From assembly GCA_016716385.1 (NCBI GenBank), contig JADJWL010000026.1, positions 496,001 to 560,000 of the forward strand: a stretch of 64,000 nt of DNA, in the 5' to 3' direction. This stretch comes from Bryobacterales bacterium. GTDB taxonomy: Bacteria; Acidobacteriota; Terriglobia; Bryobacterales; Bryobacteraceae. Below are positions 38,403 through 47,289 of this stretch, one piece after another (position 1 is the first letter of the stretch; each line of letters opens with the position of its first letter). The notes beneath the pieces are model-generated. The model saw nothing but the letters and a program-made list of their open reading frames with translations. It ran no database searches and had not been told where the DNA came from. The position numbers and the translations under genes were made by a program.

Positions 38403-38759
38403 TCAGAATATCACGCGCCCGCGCTGTGCCGAGGCCAGCCATGCGGCGGCGAGAAGGACAATTGGAACAAGATTCAGGAGCGCGATGCCTGGAAAAGAGC
38501 CGAACCCAGCCAGAGTGAAGAACGCGATGGACGTCACGGCAACCAGAGGTACTCCGGCCCTCGGCCAATGGAGCATCGTCACGAATCCGGCGATCATCCC
38601 GAAGTGGAATCCCATCGCCAGGACAACCCGCGGCGGCATGTCCCCGTACCACTCCACAAGGTGCTCGATCAGGAACGCGCCCCAGAACAGCGCCAGGAGC
38701 AGAGCGCTCCCCCGCGCCAGCCAAAGGAGCGACGCACCACCCGCCCGCGCCAATCCCAT
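38403..38759 (-). CDS. Small four-helix membrane protein
   Basis: 118 residues from the ATG at 38759; GGAAAGGA lies nine bases upstream. Four hydrophobic spans are evident (ASLLWLARGSALLLALFWGA, AMGFHFGMIAGFVTMLHW, LVAVTSIAFFTLAGF, ALLNLVPIVLLAAAWLA). No conserved motif is recognised beyond helix packing glycines; DUF7670-like small membrane proteins have similar layout. It is 10 bp from the sugar transferase start, downstream on the same strand, so cotranscription is likely. Confidence 0.65.
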   Translation of the reverse strand: MGLARAGGASLLWLARGSALLLALFWGAFLIEHLVEWYGDMPPRVVLAMGFHFGMIAGFVTMLHWPRAGVPLVAVTSIAFFTLAGFGSFPGIALLNLVPIVLLAAAWLASAQRGRVIF

Positions 38760-38791
38760 CCGGCGTGATCCTTTCCGTTGACGGGCGGACC

Positions 38792-39232
38792 TTACTGCGT
38801 GTCCGCCCAGCCTTTCTCGTAGCCAGCCACCGTGTGGTAGAGGAGGAAATCGAAGAAGTGCACGATCTGGCGCTCCAACTCTTCCTCGCTGTACAACTCC
38901 ATCATGTCGCGTGGCTGGTCCTGCTTCCGGACGAAGTCGATCACCTGGTTCTTGAGAATCTGCATGCCGAGCACGGATTCGTGCAGCGGCACGCCCTCGG
39001 TGAACCGCAGATGACCCATCTCCTCGTGGCGGCGGCCCAACTTCTGCCGTTCTTCCGGCTCCAGGTCGGACGCGATGCTTCCCAGGATTCGTCCCGCCCA
39101 TCCCGCCAGTTCGGCGTGGGGCAGGGAGCGCAGGTGCTTCAGGCGAGAGTTCCGCTGAATCTCTTCGATGGCGCTTGCTGCGATGCGGTCGCTGTGATCC
39201 TCGACGGCGCGGATGAGGTGCATGGATAGCAT
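38792..39232 (-). CDS. RsbRD/RsbT-coantagonist N-terminal-like helical protein
   Basis: 146 residues from the ATG at 39232, with AGGAGG four bases before; a GTG at 39310 is in frame but has no ribosome site. All-helical, with HLIRAVEDHSDRIAASAIEEI, LAGWAGRILGSIASDL and RRHEEMGHLRFTEGVPLHESVLGMQILKNQV, reminiscent of the globin-related N-terminal domain of RsbR stressosome proteins (RsbRD). No STAS domain follows, so it is a stand-alone sensor-type domain. It diverges from the radical SAM gene across a 142-bp region and heads the minus-strand run ending with the PRTase. Confidence 0.65.
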   Translation of the reverse strand: MLSMHLIRAVEDHSDRIAASAIEEIQRNSRLKHLRSLPHAELAGWAGRILGSIASDLEPEERQKLGRRHEEMGHLRFTEGVPLHESVLGMQILKNQVIDFVRKQDQPRDMMELYSEEELERQIVHFFDFLLYHTVAGYEKGWADTQ

Positions 39233-39280
39233 GATGCCTCCTGCACTTATTCTAGGCGTAACGGCGCGGAAAACTGTTAC

Positions 39281-39298
39281 GTGGGGCATTTCCCCCAC
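39281..39298. promoter_or_regulatory. Inverted repeat in the divergent region before the radical SAM gene
   Basis: GTGGGG (39281-39286) / CCCCAC (39293-39298) with a six-base spacer, lying between the RsbRD-like and radical SAM starts. It could be an operator or a leader hairpin for the latter. No -10/-35 pair is clear beside it. Confidence 0.35.
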
Positions 39299-39374
39299 TG
39301 CGGCAGACACAGAACATCAGTCTTTTCAACCAGTTCGGATTGGCCCGCAGATTGCCCATCGGGAGAGCACGGCC

Positions 39375-40481
39375 ATGATGATGAACTTCGATGAATCCCC
39401 GCTCCTGGTCATCTGGGAAGTCACTCAGGCGTGCGATCTGACGTGCGTTCACTGCCGCGCCTCCGCCCAGCCCGACCGAAATCCTCAGGAACTGAACACG
39501 GAAGAAGCGTACGAACTCCTGCGGGAGATCCGCTCCTTCGGCAATCCTCTGATGGTGTTCACCGGCGGCGATCCCATGAAGCGCCACGACCTGTATGACC
39601 TGATCCGCTACAGTGTTTCGCTCGGCCTGCGGACCAACGTCACGCCCAGCGCCACGCCCCTGCTGACCGAAGAGGTCGTCGACAGGTTCAAAGACCTCGG
39701 CGTGGCGCGCCTCGCGCTCAGCCTGGACGGCCACGATGCGGCGTCCCATGACGCGTTCCGTGGCGTCCCCGGCACGTTTGACACGCTCATGCGCGCCATG
39801 CGCCGCGCCCAGAAGATCGGGCTGGAGATGCAGATTCAGACCACGGTCACGCGGCAGAACCTGCGCGACTTGCCCAAGATCGCCGACCTGGTCCGCGAGG
39901 TCAACGGCACCATGTGGAGCCTGTTTTTCCTCGTGGTGACGGGCCGGGCCATGGAAGGCGACGATCTGACCGCGGGTGAGTACGAACAGGTCTTCGAGTT
40001 CCTCTATCAGACCTCGAAGACGGCGCCATTTGGCGTCAAGACCACCGAAGGCATGCACTACCGCCGTTACATCGCGCAGCGGATGAAGGAGGAGCGCGGG
40101 CAGCTCAACGAAGCTTCGGCGTCCAACATCTGGCGCACCGCGGGTGTCAGCGACGGCAAGGGCTTCGTGTTCATCTCGCATGTCGGGGAGGTCTACCCCA
40201 GCGGGTTCCTTCCAGTGGCGGCGGGCAATGTGCGCCGCGACTCGCTGGTCGATCTGTATCGGAATTCGTCTCTGTTCCGGGTTCTGCGCGACACGGACTT
40301 GCGCCAGGGGAAATGCGGCGCGTGCGAGTACACGAAGATCTGCGGCGGGTCGCGGTCCCGGGCGTACGCGCTCACGGGCAACTACCTCGCCGAAGATCCG
40401 CGCTGTGTCTATCAGCCCGGATTGCGCGCATCCGACGAGGAATCGCTGGCCGAGTGCGGTGGCCTGCTGGCGACGGTGTAG
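39375..40481 (+). CDS. Radical SAM/SPASM protein (TIGR04053/AhbD-like)
   Basis: 368 residues from the ATG at 39375 (GGGAGAG seven bases before). The radical SAM iron-sulfur cluster motif is QACDLTCVHCRA with Cys20, Cys24 and Cys27; MVFTGGDPMKRHDL is the SAM-binding GGE-like segment. The C-terminal SPASM region has GKCGACEYTKICGGSRSRAY and DPRCVYQPG for auxiliary clusters. The order resembles haem-synthesis AhbD and NirJ and peptide-modifying enzymes; TIGR04053 is the closest that I recall. No small precursor peptide or other haem gene is adjacent, so the substrate is open. It converges with the RhaT-like gene. Confidence 0.85.
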   Translation: MMMNFDESPLLVIWEVTQACDLTCVHCRASAQPDRNPQELNTEEAYELLREIRSFGNPLMVFTGGDPMKRHDLYDLIRYSVSLGLRTNVTPSATPLLTEEVVDRFKDLGVARLALSLDGHDAASHDAFRGVPGTFDTLMRAMRRAQKIGLEMQIQTTVTRQNLRDLPKIADLVREVNGTMWSLFFLVVTGRAMEGDDLTAGEYEQVFEFLYQTSKTAPFGVKTTEGMHYRRYIAQRMKEERGQLNEASASNIWRTAGVSDGKGFVFISHVGEVYPSGFLPVAAGNVRRDSLVDLYRNSSLFRVLRDTDLRQGKCGACEYTKICGGSRSRAYALTGNYLAEDPRCVYQPGLRASDEESLAECGGLLATV

Positions 40482-40487
40482 ATACCG

Positions 40488-41474
40488 CTACAACGCGCTG
40501 GACGCGCCGCAGATGACGATTGCCACGAGCAGCGTCGCGATGCCCTGGCGCATCAGACGGACGGCGTGCGGGTCGACCCCGCGCCATTCTTTGAGCAGGA
40601 CCCCCATCAGGTTCGCTACCAGCAGCGCGACCGCGAGGCTTAACGGCCAGCCGATCGACGGGCCGATGTCGCCCAGCCGCGGCGTGGCGGCGCCGTAGAG
40701 GAAAATGCTGCCGCCCCAGAGCAGCCCCATCACGATACTCAATCCCCACGTCATCGGCGACGGCGCCTCAGCCAGCAGCCGCCCCGTCCGGTTGATGCGC
40801 ATCAGGTAGCCGCAATAGCCGATGTTCGGGATCGAGCCCGCTCCGAGCATCAGGAGCCAGATGCAGTTGGTTGCGTCGAAGCGGCTATAGCCCATGGCCT
40901 CGCCCGTGTCCGCGATGGGCAGCGCCAGGCTGTACCCGATGTTGAACACAGCCGACATGACGCCCGCGCCCACGGCGGCGAGATAGCCCGCCAGGGACGC
41001 CCGTGGCGCGTCCTTGTCGCGCATCCGCCCAGCTCTGCCGCAAAGCCAGACGCCCGCGAGAAACGTGAGAATCCCCAGGAACAGCACGCCCTGCCTGACG
41101 TCCAGACGCAACTGGCCCCGCACAATCAGCGGAGCGATCGATCCGAGCGCGGAACTGAGTCCGATCACAAGGCTGTTCGCTACCGACACGCCCAGATGGT
41201 GCACGCTGAGTCCGAACAGGATTGCTCCGAAGCCCCAGGCGAAGCCGAAACCAACGGCCGCGGCGACAGCCCCGCCGGGCGATTGGGCAAATATCTCGCG
41301 CGGGCTGCCGATCGCGCTGAACACCATGGCGGACGGCATGGCGAGACACGCCGTCAGGATGAACACAAACCAGATGTTCTCCCACTTCCACCGCGGGATG
41401 ATCTTCATCGGGGCGGTGAACAGGCCGTTGCACAGGCCCGAGAGGAAGACGTAGGTGAGGCCGAGAGTGACCAT
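40488..41474 (-). CDS. RhaT-like sugar/proton symporter
   Basis: 328 residues with ten predicted TM helices. Family pattern of L-rhamnose-proton symporter RhaT: N-terminal GLCNGLFTAPMKIIPRWKWENIW, GFAWGFGAILFGLSVHHLGVSVANS, then IGWPLSLAVALLVANLMGVLLKEW near the C-terminus. It would import a deoxy-sugar such as L-rhamnose, though the ligand is not fixed by sequence and no rhamnose catabolic genes are in view. It diverges from the lipoprotein gene by 61 bp. Confidence 0.8.
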   Translation of the reverse strand: MVTLGLTYVFLSGLCNGLFTAPMKIIPRWKWENIWFVFILTACLAMPSAMVFSAIGSPREIFAQSPGGAVAAAVGFGFAWGFGAILFGLSVHHLGVSVANSLVIGLSSALGSIAPLIVRGQLRLDVRQGVLFLGILTFLAGVWLCGRAGRMRDKDAPRASLAGYLAAVGAGVMSAVFNIGYSLALPIADTGEAMGYSRFDATNCIWLLMLGAGSIPNIGYCGYLMRINRTGRLLAEAPSPMTWGLSIVMGLLWGGSIFLYGAATPRLGDIGPSIGWPLSLAVALLVANLMGVLLKEWRGVDPHAVRLMRQGIATLLVAIVICGASSAL

Positions 41475-41521
41475 GAATGAGCCGCCGACAGGATACGACG
41501 GCGGCGGGAACGGTGTCCAGC

Positions 41522-41538
41522 TATACTCAGGATTCGTG
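41522..41538 (+). promoter_or_regulatory. Candidate -10 with leaderless start for the lipoprotein gene
   Basis: TATACT at 41522-41527 is followed after 8 bases by the GTG start at 41536. Transcription would begin at or next to the start codon. No good -35 is visible upstream, which weakens the call. Confidence 0.4.
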
Positions 41539-42066
41539 CGATTTCGAGGAAGCCTTGCGGCGCTGGCGGCGGCGCTGGCCGCCTGTGCGCCTGACCCGCC
41601 TGCCTACCCGCCTCCGATCCAGCGTCCGTCCCTGGCGCAGCCGCGCCTCGGCGACGTGGGTCCGTTTGTCTCCATGGCCGATCCGCTTTCCCAAGCCCAC
41701 ATCGTGCGCGATGTCTCACACGCAATCGAGGCCGATGCCTGGCGCTGGACCGGCCGCAATCCCGAGTTGCGTTTCTACCTCGAATCCGTGGAGCACCTGC
41801 GGCTCCAGTGCGAGTTCGCCATCGCGGACCAGACCTTCGGCGACACCGGCCCGGTGACGGTGACCTACTTCGTCAACGGACAGCGGCTCGACGTCAGGCG
41901 TTATGAGAACGCCGGGGGGCACGAATACGTTCATCCCGTGCCTGCCGCGATGCTCCGCGCGGGCGCTATGAACACGGTGCGCATGCAGATCGAACCGGCC
42001 TGGATTTCGCCCGCCGACGGGAGCGTCCTCGGCATCATTCTGACGCGTGCCGGATTTACGGACTGA
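41536..42066 (+). CDS. Predicted lipoprotein of unknown function, paired with a membrane glycosyltransferase
   Basis: 176 residues from the GTG at 41536, chosen over an ATG at 41455 because it begins a lipoprotein signal: FRGSLAALAAALAACAPDPP with the lipobox cysteine at residue 17. The mature part is beta-rich (LRFYLESVEHLRLQCEFA, VTVTYFVNGQRLD) and could be a carbohydrate-binding-like domain; it ends one base before the next gene. No known family recognised. Pairing with a GT39/87-like multispanning protein suggests envelope glycan attachment, an inference from context only. Confidence 0.6.
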   Translation: MRFRGSLAALAAALAACAPDPPAYPPPIQRPSLAQPRLGDVGPFVSMADPLSQAHIVRDVSHAIEADAWRWTGRNPELRFYLESVEHLRLQCEFAIADQTFGDTGPVTVTYFVNGQRLDVRRYENAGGHEYVHPVPAAMLRAGAMNTVRMQIEPAWISPADGSVLGIILTRAGFTD

Positions 42067-42067
42067 G

Positions 42068-44278
42068 ATGCTGAACGCGGCGGCGGTTCTGTTCGGTGCC
42101 GGTTTCACCATTCTGACCGCTCTCGCACTGGGCCGCGCCGTCCTGCGCGACCTGTTGCATCCCTTGGGATGGGAGGAACGGTTCGGCATCTGCTTCGCGG
42201 CGGGCGCCGCGCTGCTGAGCCTGGGCGCCTTCCTGCTGTGCGCTCTGCAGCTCGCCTATCCCGCCACATTCCTGCTGCTGGGCAGCGCGGCCCTGGGCGC
42301 GGCCTGGCGGACCGGCCGGCTACCGCCCGCGCCCCGCCTTCCGGAGATCTCCCGCCCCTGGAAATGGGTTTCAGGTGCTGCCGGAGCGGTCTACGGCGTG
42401 TTGTACCTGGCGAACGCAATGGCGCCCGAGATCAGCCCCGACGGATCGACCTACCACCTCGGACTCGTTGCGCGCTACGCCCGCGCCCATGGATTCGTGT
42501 TTGTCCCGGACAACCTGTATGCGCACCTGTCCCAGGGGGCGGATCTGCTCTTCCTGTTTGCGTTCTCGTTCGGACGGCATTCCGCTGCGTCGTTGGTCCA
42601 TCTCGCTTTTCTCGCTGCACTGAGTCTGTTGATGCTTGGCTACGCGCGCCGCCGCGGGTTCCCGGACGCCGGCGCTTGCGCGATCCTGCTGGTGGCGCTG
42701 AGTCCTGTCGTGGGCGTCGACGCTACGTCCGCGTACAACGACCTCGCGGTTGCCTGCGTCGTGTTCGCCGTCTACTGGCTTGTAGACCGCTGGCGCGAGG
42801 ACTCCGACCCTCGATGGATCCCTATTCTCGGCTTGGTGGCGGGCTTCGGCTACGCCGTCAAGTACACAGCCTTCCTCACCGTGCCGTATGCACTGGCCGT
42901 GATCGGCTGGACTCTGTGGCACCGCGGCCAGCCGTGGCGGCGCCCGGCGGTTCTCATGAGCGCGGCCGCGCTTACGATGATCCTGCCCTGGGCCATCAAG
43001 AACTGGCTGTGGCTGGGCAATCCCTTCGCGCCGTTCTTCAACGCGCTGTTTCCGAATCCGTATGTCTCGGCGGGATTTGAACGGGACTACAGCCGGAGCA
43101 TGCGGTTTTACGAGGGACTCGAGAGCTACTGGCAGATCCCGATCGAGGTAACGGTGCGAGGCGTAACCCTCGGGGGACTTCTCGGCCCGGTGTTCCTCCT
43201 GGCGCCCCTGGCCCTGGCTGCGTTCTGGCATCCGCGGGGCAGGGGTCTGCTGCTTTCCGGAGCATGGTTTGGCAGCGTGTACTTCGCCAATATCGGAACG
43301 CGGTTCCTCATCCCGCCGCTGCCGTTCCTGGCGCTGGCGCTGGCCTTGACGCTGACCCGGTGGCGTCCGGCGGCGCTGGCCGTGATTGCCGTCCATGCCA
43401 TGCTCTCGTGGCCGTGGGCGATCCCGTCGTATGCCCAGCCGGGCGTGTGGCGCCTTGAAGACTTGCCGCTGCGGGCGGCGTTGCGCATCGAACCCGAGGA
43501 GGAGTTCCTTGACCGGCGCCTCTTCTTCTATCGCGTGGCGCGTATGGTCGAGCAACACGTTCCGCCTGGGGAGCGCGTCTTCACGTTCACCCAGACGCCG
43601 GAGGCGTACATGACGCGGGAGGTGCTCGTGGCATACCAGTCGATGGGAAACTTCACGACGGGCGATATCCTGTGGAACCCGATCGTTCGTGAGTTCCGCT
43701 CCGTCATGCGGCAGCGCTTCCGGTTTCCCGCCTCACGGCTGCGCAGGATCCGGCTCACCCAGCAGGCCGCGGACAGCAAAGATCACTGGAGTATCGCCGA
43801 ACTCCGCGTCTTCGAGGGGGAGCGGGAGTTGCGCCGCGACGCCCGCTGGCGCCTGCGGGCGTGGCCGAATCCCTGGGACATCGGCCTGGCGTTCGACAAC
43901 AGCCCAACCACGCGCTGGAGAAGCTGGCAGCCTCTGTTCGCCGGCATGTTCGTGGAAGCCGATTTCGGAGCTAGCACAACGCTGGACACGGTGTCGCTCG
44001 AGTTCGCGCCGAGCCAGTACGCAGTGCGGCTCATCCTGGAGGGGCAGGGCGAGGACGGACGCTGGCGCACCCTGGCGCGCGAGCCCGAGCAATGGCGCAC
44101 CGCCGAACCCCTCGGACTGCGCCGCGCCGCAACGCGCGAGATCCGCGCACGCGGCGTGCGCTACCTGCTGATGTATCCTTTCGACTACGGTGCGGACGAT
44201 ATCCGTGAGAAGCCGGAGTTGTGGGGCGTGACGCCGCTGGCCGAGGAGCGGGACGCCATTCTGTACCGCCTGGATTGA
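42068..44278 (+). CDS. Multispanning glycosyltransferase-like protein with a C-terminal discoidin-like domain
   Basis: 736 residues from the ATG at 42068; an in-frame TTG-like upstream start at 42047 would overlap the lipoprotein. About ten TM helices (FGAGFTILTALALGRAV onward) form a GT-C-type glycosyltransferase layout of the GT39/GT87 family: an early periplasmic loop with PEISPDGSTYHLGL has acidic residues in the position of the catalytic Asp. Residues ~540-736 are soluble: LRRIRLTQQA, SIAELRVFEGE and LAFDNSPTTRWRSW resemble a discoidin/F5-8C ligand-binding fold. It probably transfers a sugar from a polyprenyl donor at the outer face of the membrane. Not certain which glycan. Confidence 0.68.
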   Translation: MLNAAAVLFGAGFTILTALALGRAVLRDLLHPLGWEERFGICFAAGAALLSLGAFLLCALQLAYPATFLLLGSAALGAAWRTGRLPPAPRLPEISRPWKWVSGAAGAVYGVLYLANAMAPEISPDGSTYHLGLVARYARAHGFVFVPDNLYAHLSQGADLLFLFAFSFGRHSAASLVHLAFLAALSLLMLGYARRRGFPDAGACAILLVALSPVVGVDATSAYNDLAVACVVFAVYWLVDRWREDSDPRWIPILGLVAGFGYAVKYTAFLTVPYALAVIGWTLWHRGQPWRRPAVLMSAAALTMILPWAIKNWLWLGNPFAPFFNALFPNPYVSAGFERDYSRSMRFYEGLESYWQIPIEVTVRGVTLGGLLGPVFLLAPLALAAFWHPRGRGLLLSGAWFGSVYFANIGTRFLIPPLPFLALALALTLTRWRPAALAVIAVHAMLSWPWAIPSYAQPGVWRLEDLPLRAALRIEPEEEFLDRRLFFYRVARMVEQHVPPGERVFTFTQTPEAYMTREVLVAYQSMGNFTTGDILWNPIVREFRSVMRQRFRFPASRLRRIRLTQQAADSKDHWSIAELRVFEGERELRRDARWRLRAWPNPWDIGLAFDNSPTTRWRSWQPLFAGMFVEADFGASTTLDTVSLEFAPSQYAVRLILEGQGEDGRWRTLAREPEQWRTAEPLGLRRAATREIRARGVRYLLMYPFDYGADDIREKPELWGVTPLAEERDAILYRLD

Positions 44279-44283
44279 GGACA

Positions 44284-45219
44284 ATGGAAAGCATGGCCTG
44301 GTTCCTTGGTGTGGATGGCGGGCAGTCCAGTACGAAGGCGGTCCTGGGTGACGATTCCGGCACGATTGTCGGGATGGGCGTCGGCGGACCGTGCAATCAC
44401 GTCCGGGGTCCAGGGGGCAGGGAGAAGCTGGTCAGCGCGGTCACCGATTGCGTCGGCAAGGCGTGCGCCGAAGCCGGGCTCAATCCGCGCGGCATCCGCT
44501 ACCGCGCGGCCTGCTTCGGCATGAGCGGCGGGCCCGCTGACAAGCGCGAGATCCTGGCGGAACTGCTCCCCGCTGACGAACTGATCGTCACGCACGATGC
44601 GATGATTGCCCTTGCCGGAGCCACCGCGGGCGAACCGGGCATCATCGCGATCGCCGGAACCGGTTCCATCGCCTTCGGACGCAACGCCGCTTCACGCACG
44701 GCCCGCGTGGGCGGCTGGGGATATGTATTCGGCGACGAAGGCGGCGGCTTCGATCTCACCCGGCAGGCGCTGCGGGCTGCATTGCGCTACCACGAAGGCT
44801 GGGGGCCGGCGACCGCTCTCCATGACCGACTGCTCGCCGCCACCGGCGCGACGGACGCGAACGACTTGTTGCACCGCTTCTACACGGAAGATTACCCGCG
44901 CCCGCGCATCGCCGCGCTCTCCAGCCTGGTCGACGAAGCCGCGCGCGACGGAGATCCAGTGGCGCGCGATCTGCTGCAGCACGCAGCCCAGCAACTGGCG
45001 ACGCTGGCCGGTGCGGTCCGGCGGCAGTTGTGGGCCGAGGACGAGGGCACGCGCGTCGTGTACGCGGGCGGCGTGTTCCAAAGCGAGATTCTGCTGGAGC
45101 GCTTCCGGATGCTCGTCGAGTTGAACGGGAGCTCCTGCCGCCCGCCCCGCCTGGACGCCGCCACCGGTGCGCTGATTGAGGCCTATCGTGCGGCGGGCAT
45201 CCAACCGCAAGGCTGGTAA
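44284..45219 (+). CDS. BadF/BadG/BcrA/BcrD-type ATPase (N-acetylglucosamine kinase-like)
   Basis: 311 residues from the ATG at 44284, with a second ATG at 44293 possible. ASKHA-fold motifs: FLGVDGGQSSTKAVLGD (phosphate 1), IAIAGTGSIAFGRN (phosphate 2), GGWGYVFGDEGGGFDLTRQAL (the GDEGS region of GlcNAc kinases) and VYAGGVFQSE (adenosine). The family covers N-acetylglucosamine kinases and the ATPase subunit of benzoyl-CoA reductase activators; the FGDEGGG pattern points to an amino-sugar kinase, possibly for peptidoglycan recycling. Follows the glycosyltransferase gene by 5 bp and precedes pgk by 17 bp. Confidence 0.8.
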   Translation: MESMAWFLGVDGGQSSTKAVLGDDSGTIVGMGVGGPCNHVRGPGGREKLVSAVTDCVGKACAEAGLNPRGIRYRAACFGMSGGPADKREILAELLPADELIVTHDAMIALAGATAGEPGIIAIAGTGSIAFGRNAASRTARVGGWGYVFGDEGGGFDLTRQALRAALRYHEGWGPATALHDRLLAATGATDANDLLHRFYTEDYPRPRIAALSSLVDEAARDGDPVARDLLQHAAQQLATLAGAVRRQLWAEDEGTRVVYAGGVFQSEILLERFRMLVELNGSSCRPPRLDAATGALIEAYRAAGIQPQGW

Positions 45220-45236
45220 GCTCAAGAAAAGCGATT

Positions 45237-46400
45237 ATGGCGAACCTTCACGAGATCGACCTGCGAGACCGCCGCGTCTTCATCCGGGTAGACTTCAACG
45301 TTCCGCTGGCTGCGGGCGGACAGGAGATCACCAGCGACAAGCGCATCCGCGCCTCGCTTCCCACGATTCAATACGCCTTGGAGAAAGGGGCGGCCCTCAT
45401 CCTCGCTTCGCACCTGGGGCGTCCCAAGGGCAAGCGGAATCCCGAGATGAGCCTCAAGCCAGTCTCGGTGCGGCTGCGGGAGTTGCTGAACGTCCCGGTG
45501 GCGCTTGCACCGGACTGCGTCGGACCCGAGGTCCGCGTGATGCTGCCGAAGCCGGGCGAGGTCCTGCTGCTCGAAAACCTGCGCTTCCATCCCGAAGAGG
45601 AAGCCAACAACGAGGCCTTTTCCCGCGAGTTGGCGTCGCTGTGCGACGTGTACATCAATGACGCATTCGGGTCGGCGCACCGCGCGCATGCTTCGACCGT
45701 CGGCATGGTGGCGCACGTCCCTGTGGCTGCCGCGGGACTGCTCATGGAGCAGGAATTGAAATATCTGACCATGGTCACGCAGCATCCCGACCACCCCGCG
45801 GTCGGAATTCTGGGCGGCGCCAAGGTCTCCGACAAGATCGATGTGATCGAGAACCTGCTGAAGATCGTCGACCACCTGCTGATCGGTGGCGCCATGGCCT
45901 ACACGTTCCTCCGCGCGCAGGGCCTTCCGGTGGGCAAGTCCCTCGTCGAGGAGGACAAAATCGATCTGGCCCGCCATCTCCTGGAGCAGGCCGGCGGCAA
46001 ACTCCAGCTTCCGGTGGATCACGTCGTGGCGGTTGAGTTGAAAGAAGGCGCCGATTTCCAGGTGGTCGAACAGATTCCCGACGGCACGATGGGGCTCGAC
46101 ATCGGTCCCAGGACCGTTGAGATATACTCGTCCGTAATCGCGCAGGCCAGGACGATCGTGTGGAACGGCCCGATGGGCGTGTTCGAGAAGCCGCCGTTTG
46201 ACTCCGGCACGGTGGCGGTGGCCGAAGCGGTGGCCGGTTCCGGCGCGACGTCGGTGGTTGGCGGCGGCGATTCCGAGAAGGCCGTGAAGTCCGCGGGCGT
46301 CGCGGGGAAGATTTCGCACATCTCCACCGGCGGCGGCGCGTCGCTCGAGTTTCTGTCGGGCATCGACCTGCCGGGTGTTGCGGTGCTGCGCGGAAAGTAA
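45237..46400 (+). CDS. pgk: Phosphoglycerate kinase
   Basis: 387 residues, normal for bacterial Pgk, which makes ATP from 1,3-bisphosphoglycerate in glycolysis. Signatures: FIRVDFNVPL (substrate site), LASHLGRPKGKRNPEMSL, LLENLRFHPEEEANN, NDAFGSAHRAHAS, GILGGAKVSDKIDVIENLL, and the C-terminal nucleotide part VWNGPMGVFEKPPFDSGT and VVGGGDSEKAVK. Complete domain set with both halves. It is not next to gap or tpi, unlike the frequent gap-pgk-tpi operon. Confidence 0.95.
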   Translation: MANLHEIDLRDRRVFIRVDFNVPLAAGGQEITSDKRIRASLPTIQYALEKGAALILASHLGRPKGKRNPEMSLKPVSVRLRELLNVPVALAPDCVGPEVRVMLPKPGEVLLLENLRFHPEEEANNEAFSRELASLCDVYINDAFGSAHRAHASTVGMVAHVPVAAAGLLMEQELKYLTMVTQHPDHPAVGILGGAKVSDKIDVIENLLKIVDHLLIGGAMAYTFLRAQGLPVGKSLVEEDKIDLARHLLEQAGGKLQLPVDHVVAVELKEGADFQVVEQIPDGTMGLDIGPRTVEIYSSVIAQARTIVWNGPMGVFEKPPFDSGTVAVAEAVAGSGATSVVGGGDSEKAVKSAGVAGKISHISTGGGASLEFLSGIDLPGVAVLRGK

Positions 46401-46410
46401 GGAAAGAACC

Positions 46411-47286
46411 ATGTTTCGGTCCATCATCGTAGGCTTGAGCCTAGTTGCTCTCACTCCTGCCACGGGGCAGGTGTTTATGTTCGACCGCGACCAGATGGTG
46501 CGCTACACGGCGAACAACCCCTTCGACCGCTTTCCCAACGGGCGGCCCAAGGTCCCCGACAATCTGCTGGAGCAGATGCGCAGGCTTTCCGCCGAGGATA
46601 TCTTCGGTGTGCTCAACGGAGCCAAGTATCCGAACCAGTTCGAGGGCGGCTTCCGCCTGCTGCATCCGGGGCGGAAGCTCGTCGGGCGCGCGGTAACCGC
46701 GCAGTTCATGCCGCTCCGTCCCGATGTGGCGGATGTGGCCGAAGCTGACGCCAAGGCCAAGGGACTGGCGCGCAGCGCCAACCAGCGTGTGATCGATATG
46801 CTGCAGCCGGGCGACGTGATCGTCGTCGACATGTTCGGCAAGATCGAAAACGGCACGTTTGTCGGCGATAACCTCGCCACGGCGATCTTCTCGGCCACCG
46901 GCGGCAACGGCTTTGTCGTCGACGGCGCCATTCGTGACCTCGAAGGCATCGTCCCGCTCCAGATGGCCGCCTACTTCCGCGGTGTGCATCCGTCCGCCAT
47001 CGGCAACGTGATGCTCACGGCGGTGAACGTGCCGGTGCGCATCGGGCAGACTACCGTGATGCCCGGGGACGTCGTCTTCGGCGACCGCGAGGGGATCTAC
47101 TTCGTCCCGCCGCAGTTTGTGCAGCCCATCCTCGACCGCGCGGTCGAGACGCACCTGCACGACGAGTGGACGAAGGACAAGTTCATGACCGGCAAGTACA
47201 AGTCGAGCGAACTGTACCCCACGCCGCTCGATCCCGCGGTGAAGGCCGAGTACGAAGCCTGGAAGAAGCAGCGGCAGAAGAAATAG
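46411..47286 (+). CDS. Exported RraA/HMG-aldolase-family protein
   Basis: 291 residues from the ATG at 46411 with AAGGAAAG upstream; an in-frame ATG at 46375 inside pgk is less likely. The first ~20 residues (MFRSIIVGLSLVALTPATGQ) look like a signal peptide, whereas RraA-family proteins are usually cytoplasmic. Family motifs: GDNLATAIFSATGGNGFVVDG for the substrate loop and IRDLEGI with the conserved Arg-Asp. Members act as 4-hydroxy-4-methyl-2-oxoglutarate/oxaloacetate aldolases or regulate RNase E. If truly exported, it would act on extracytoplasmic oxo-acids. Placed 10 bp after pgk and 3 bp before the convergent M24 gene. Confidence 0.75.
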   Translation: MFRSIIVGLSLVALTPATGQVFMFDRDQMVRYTANNPFDRFPNGRPKVPDNLLEQMRRLSAEDIFGVLNGAKYPNQFEGGFRLLHPGRKLVGRAVTAQFMPLRPDVADVAEADAKAKGLARSANQRVIDMLQPGDVIVVDMFGKIENGTFVGDNLATAIFSATGGNGFVVDGAIRDLEGIVPLQMAAYFRGVHPSAIGNVMLTAVNVPVRIGQTTVMPGDVVFGDREGIYFVPPQFVQPILDRAVETHLHDEWTKDKFMTGKYKSSELYPTPLDPAVKAEYEAWKKQRQKK

Positions 47287-47289
47287 CGG

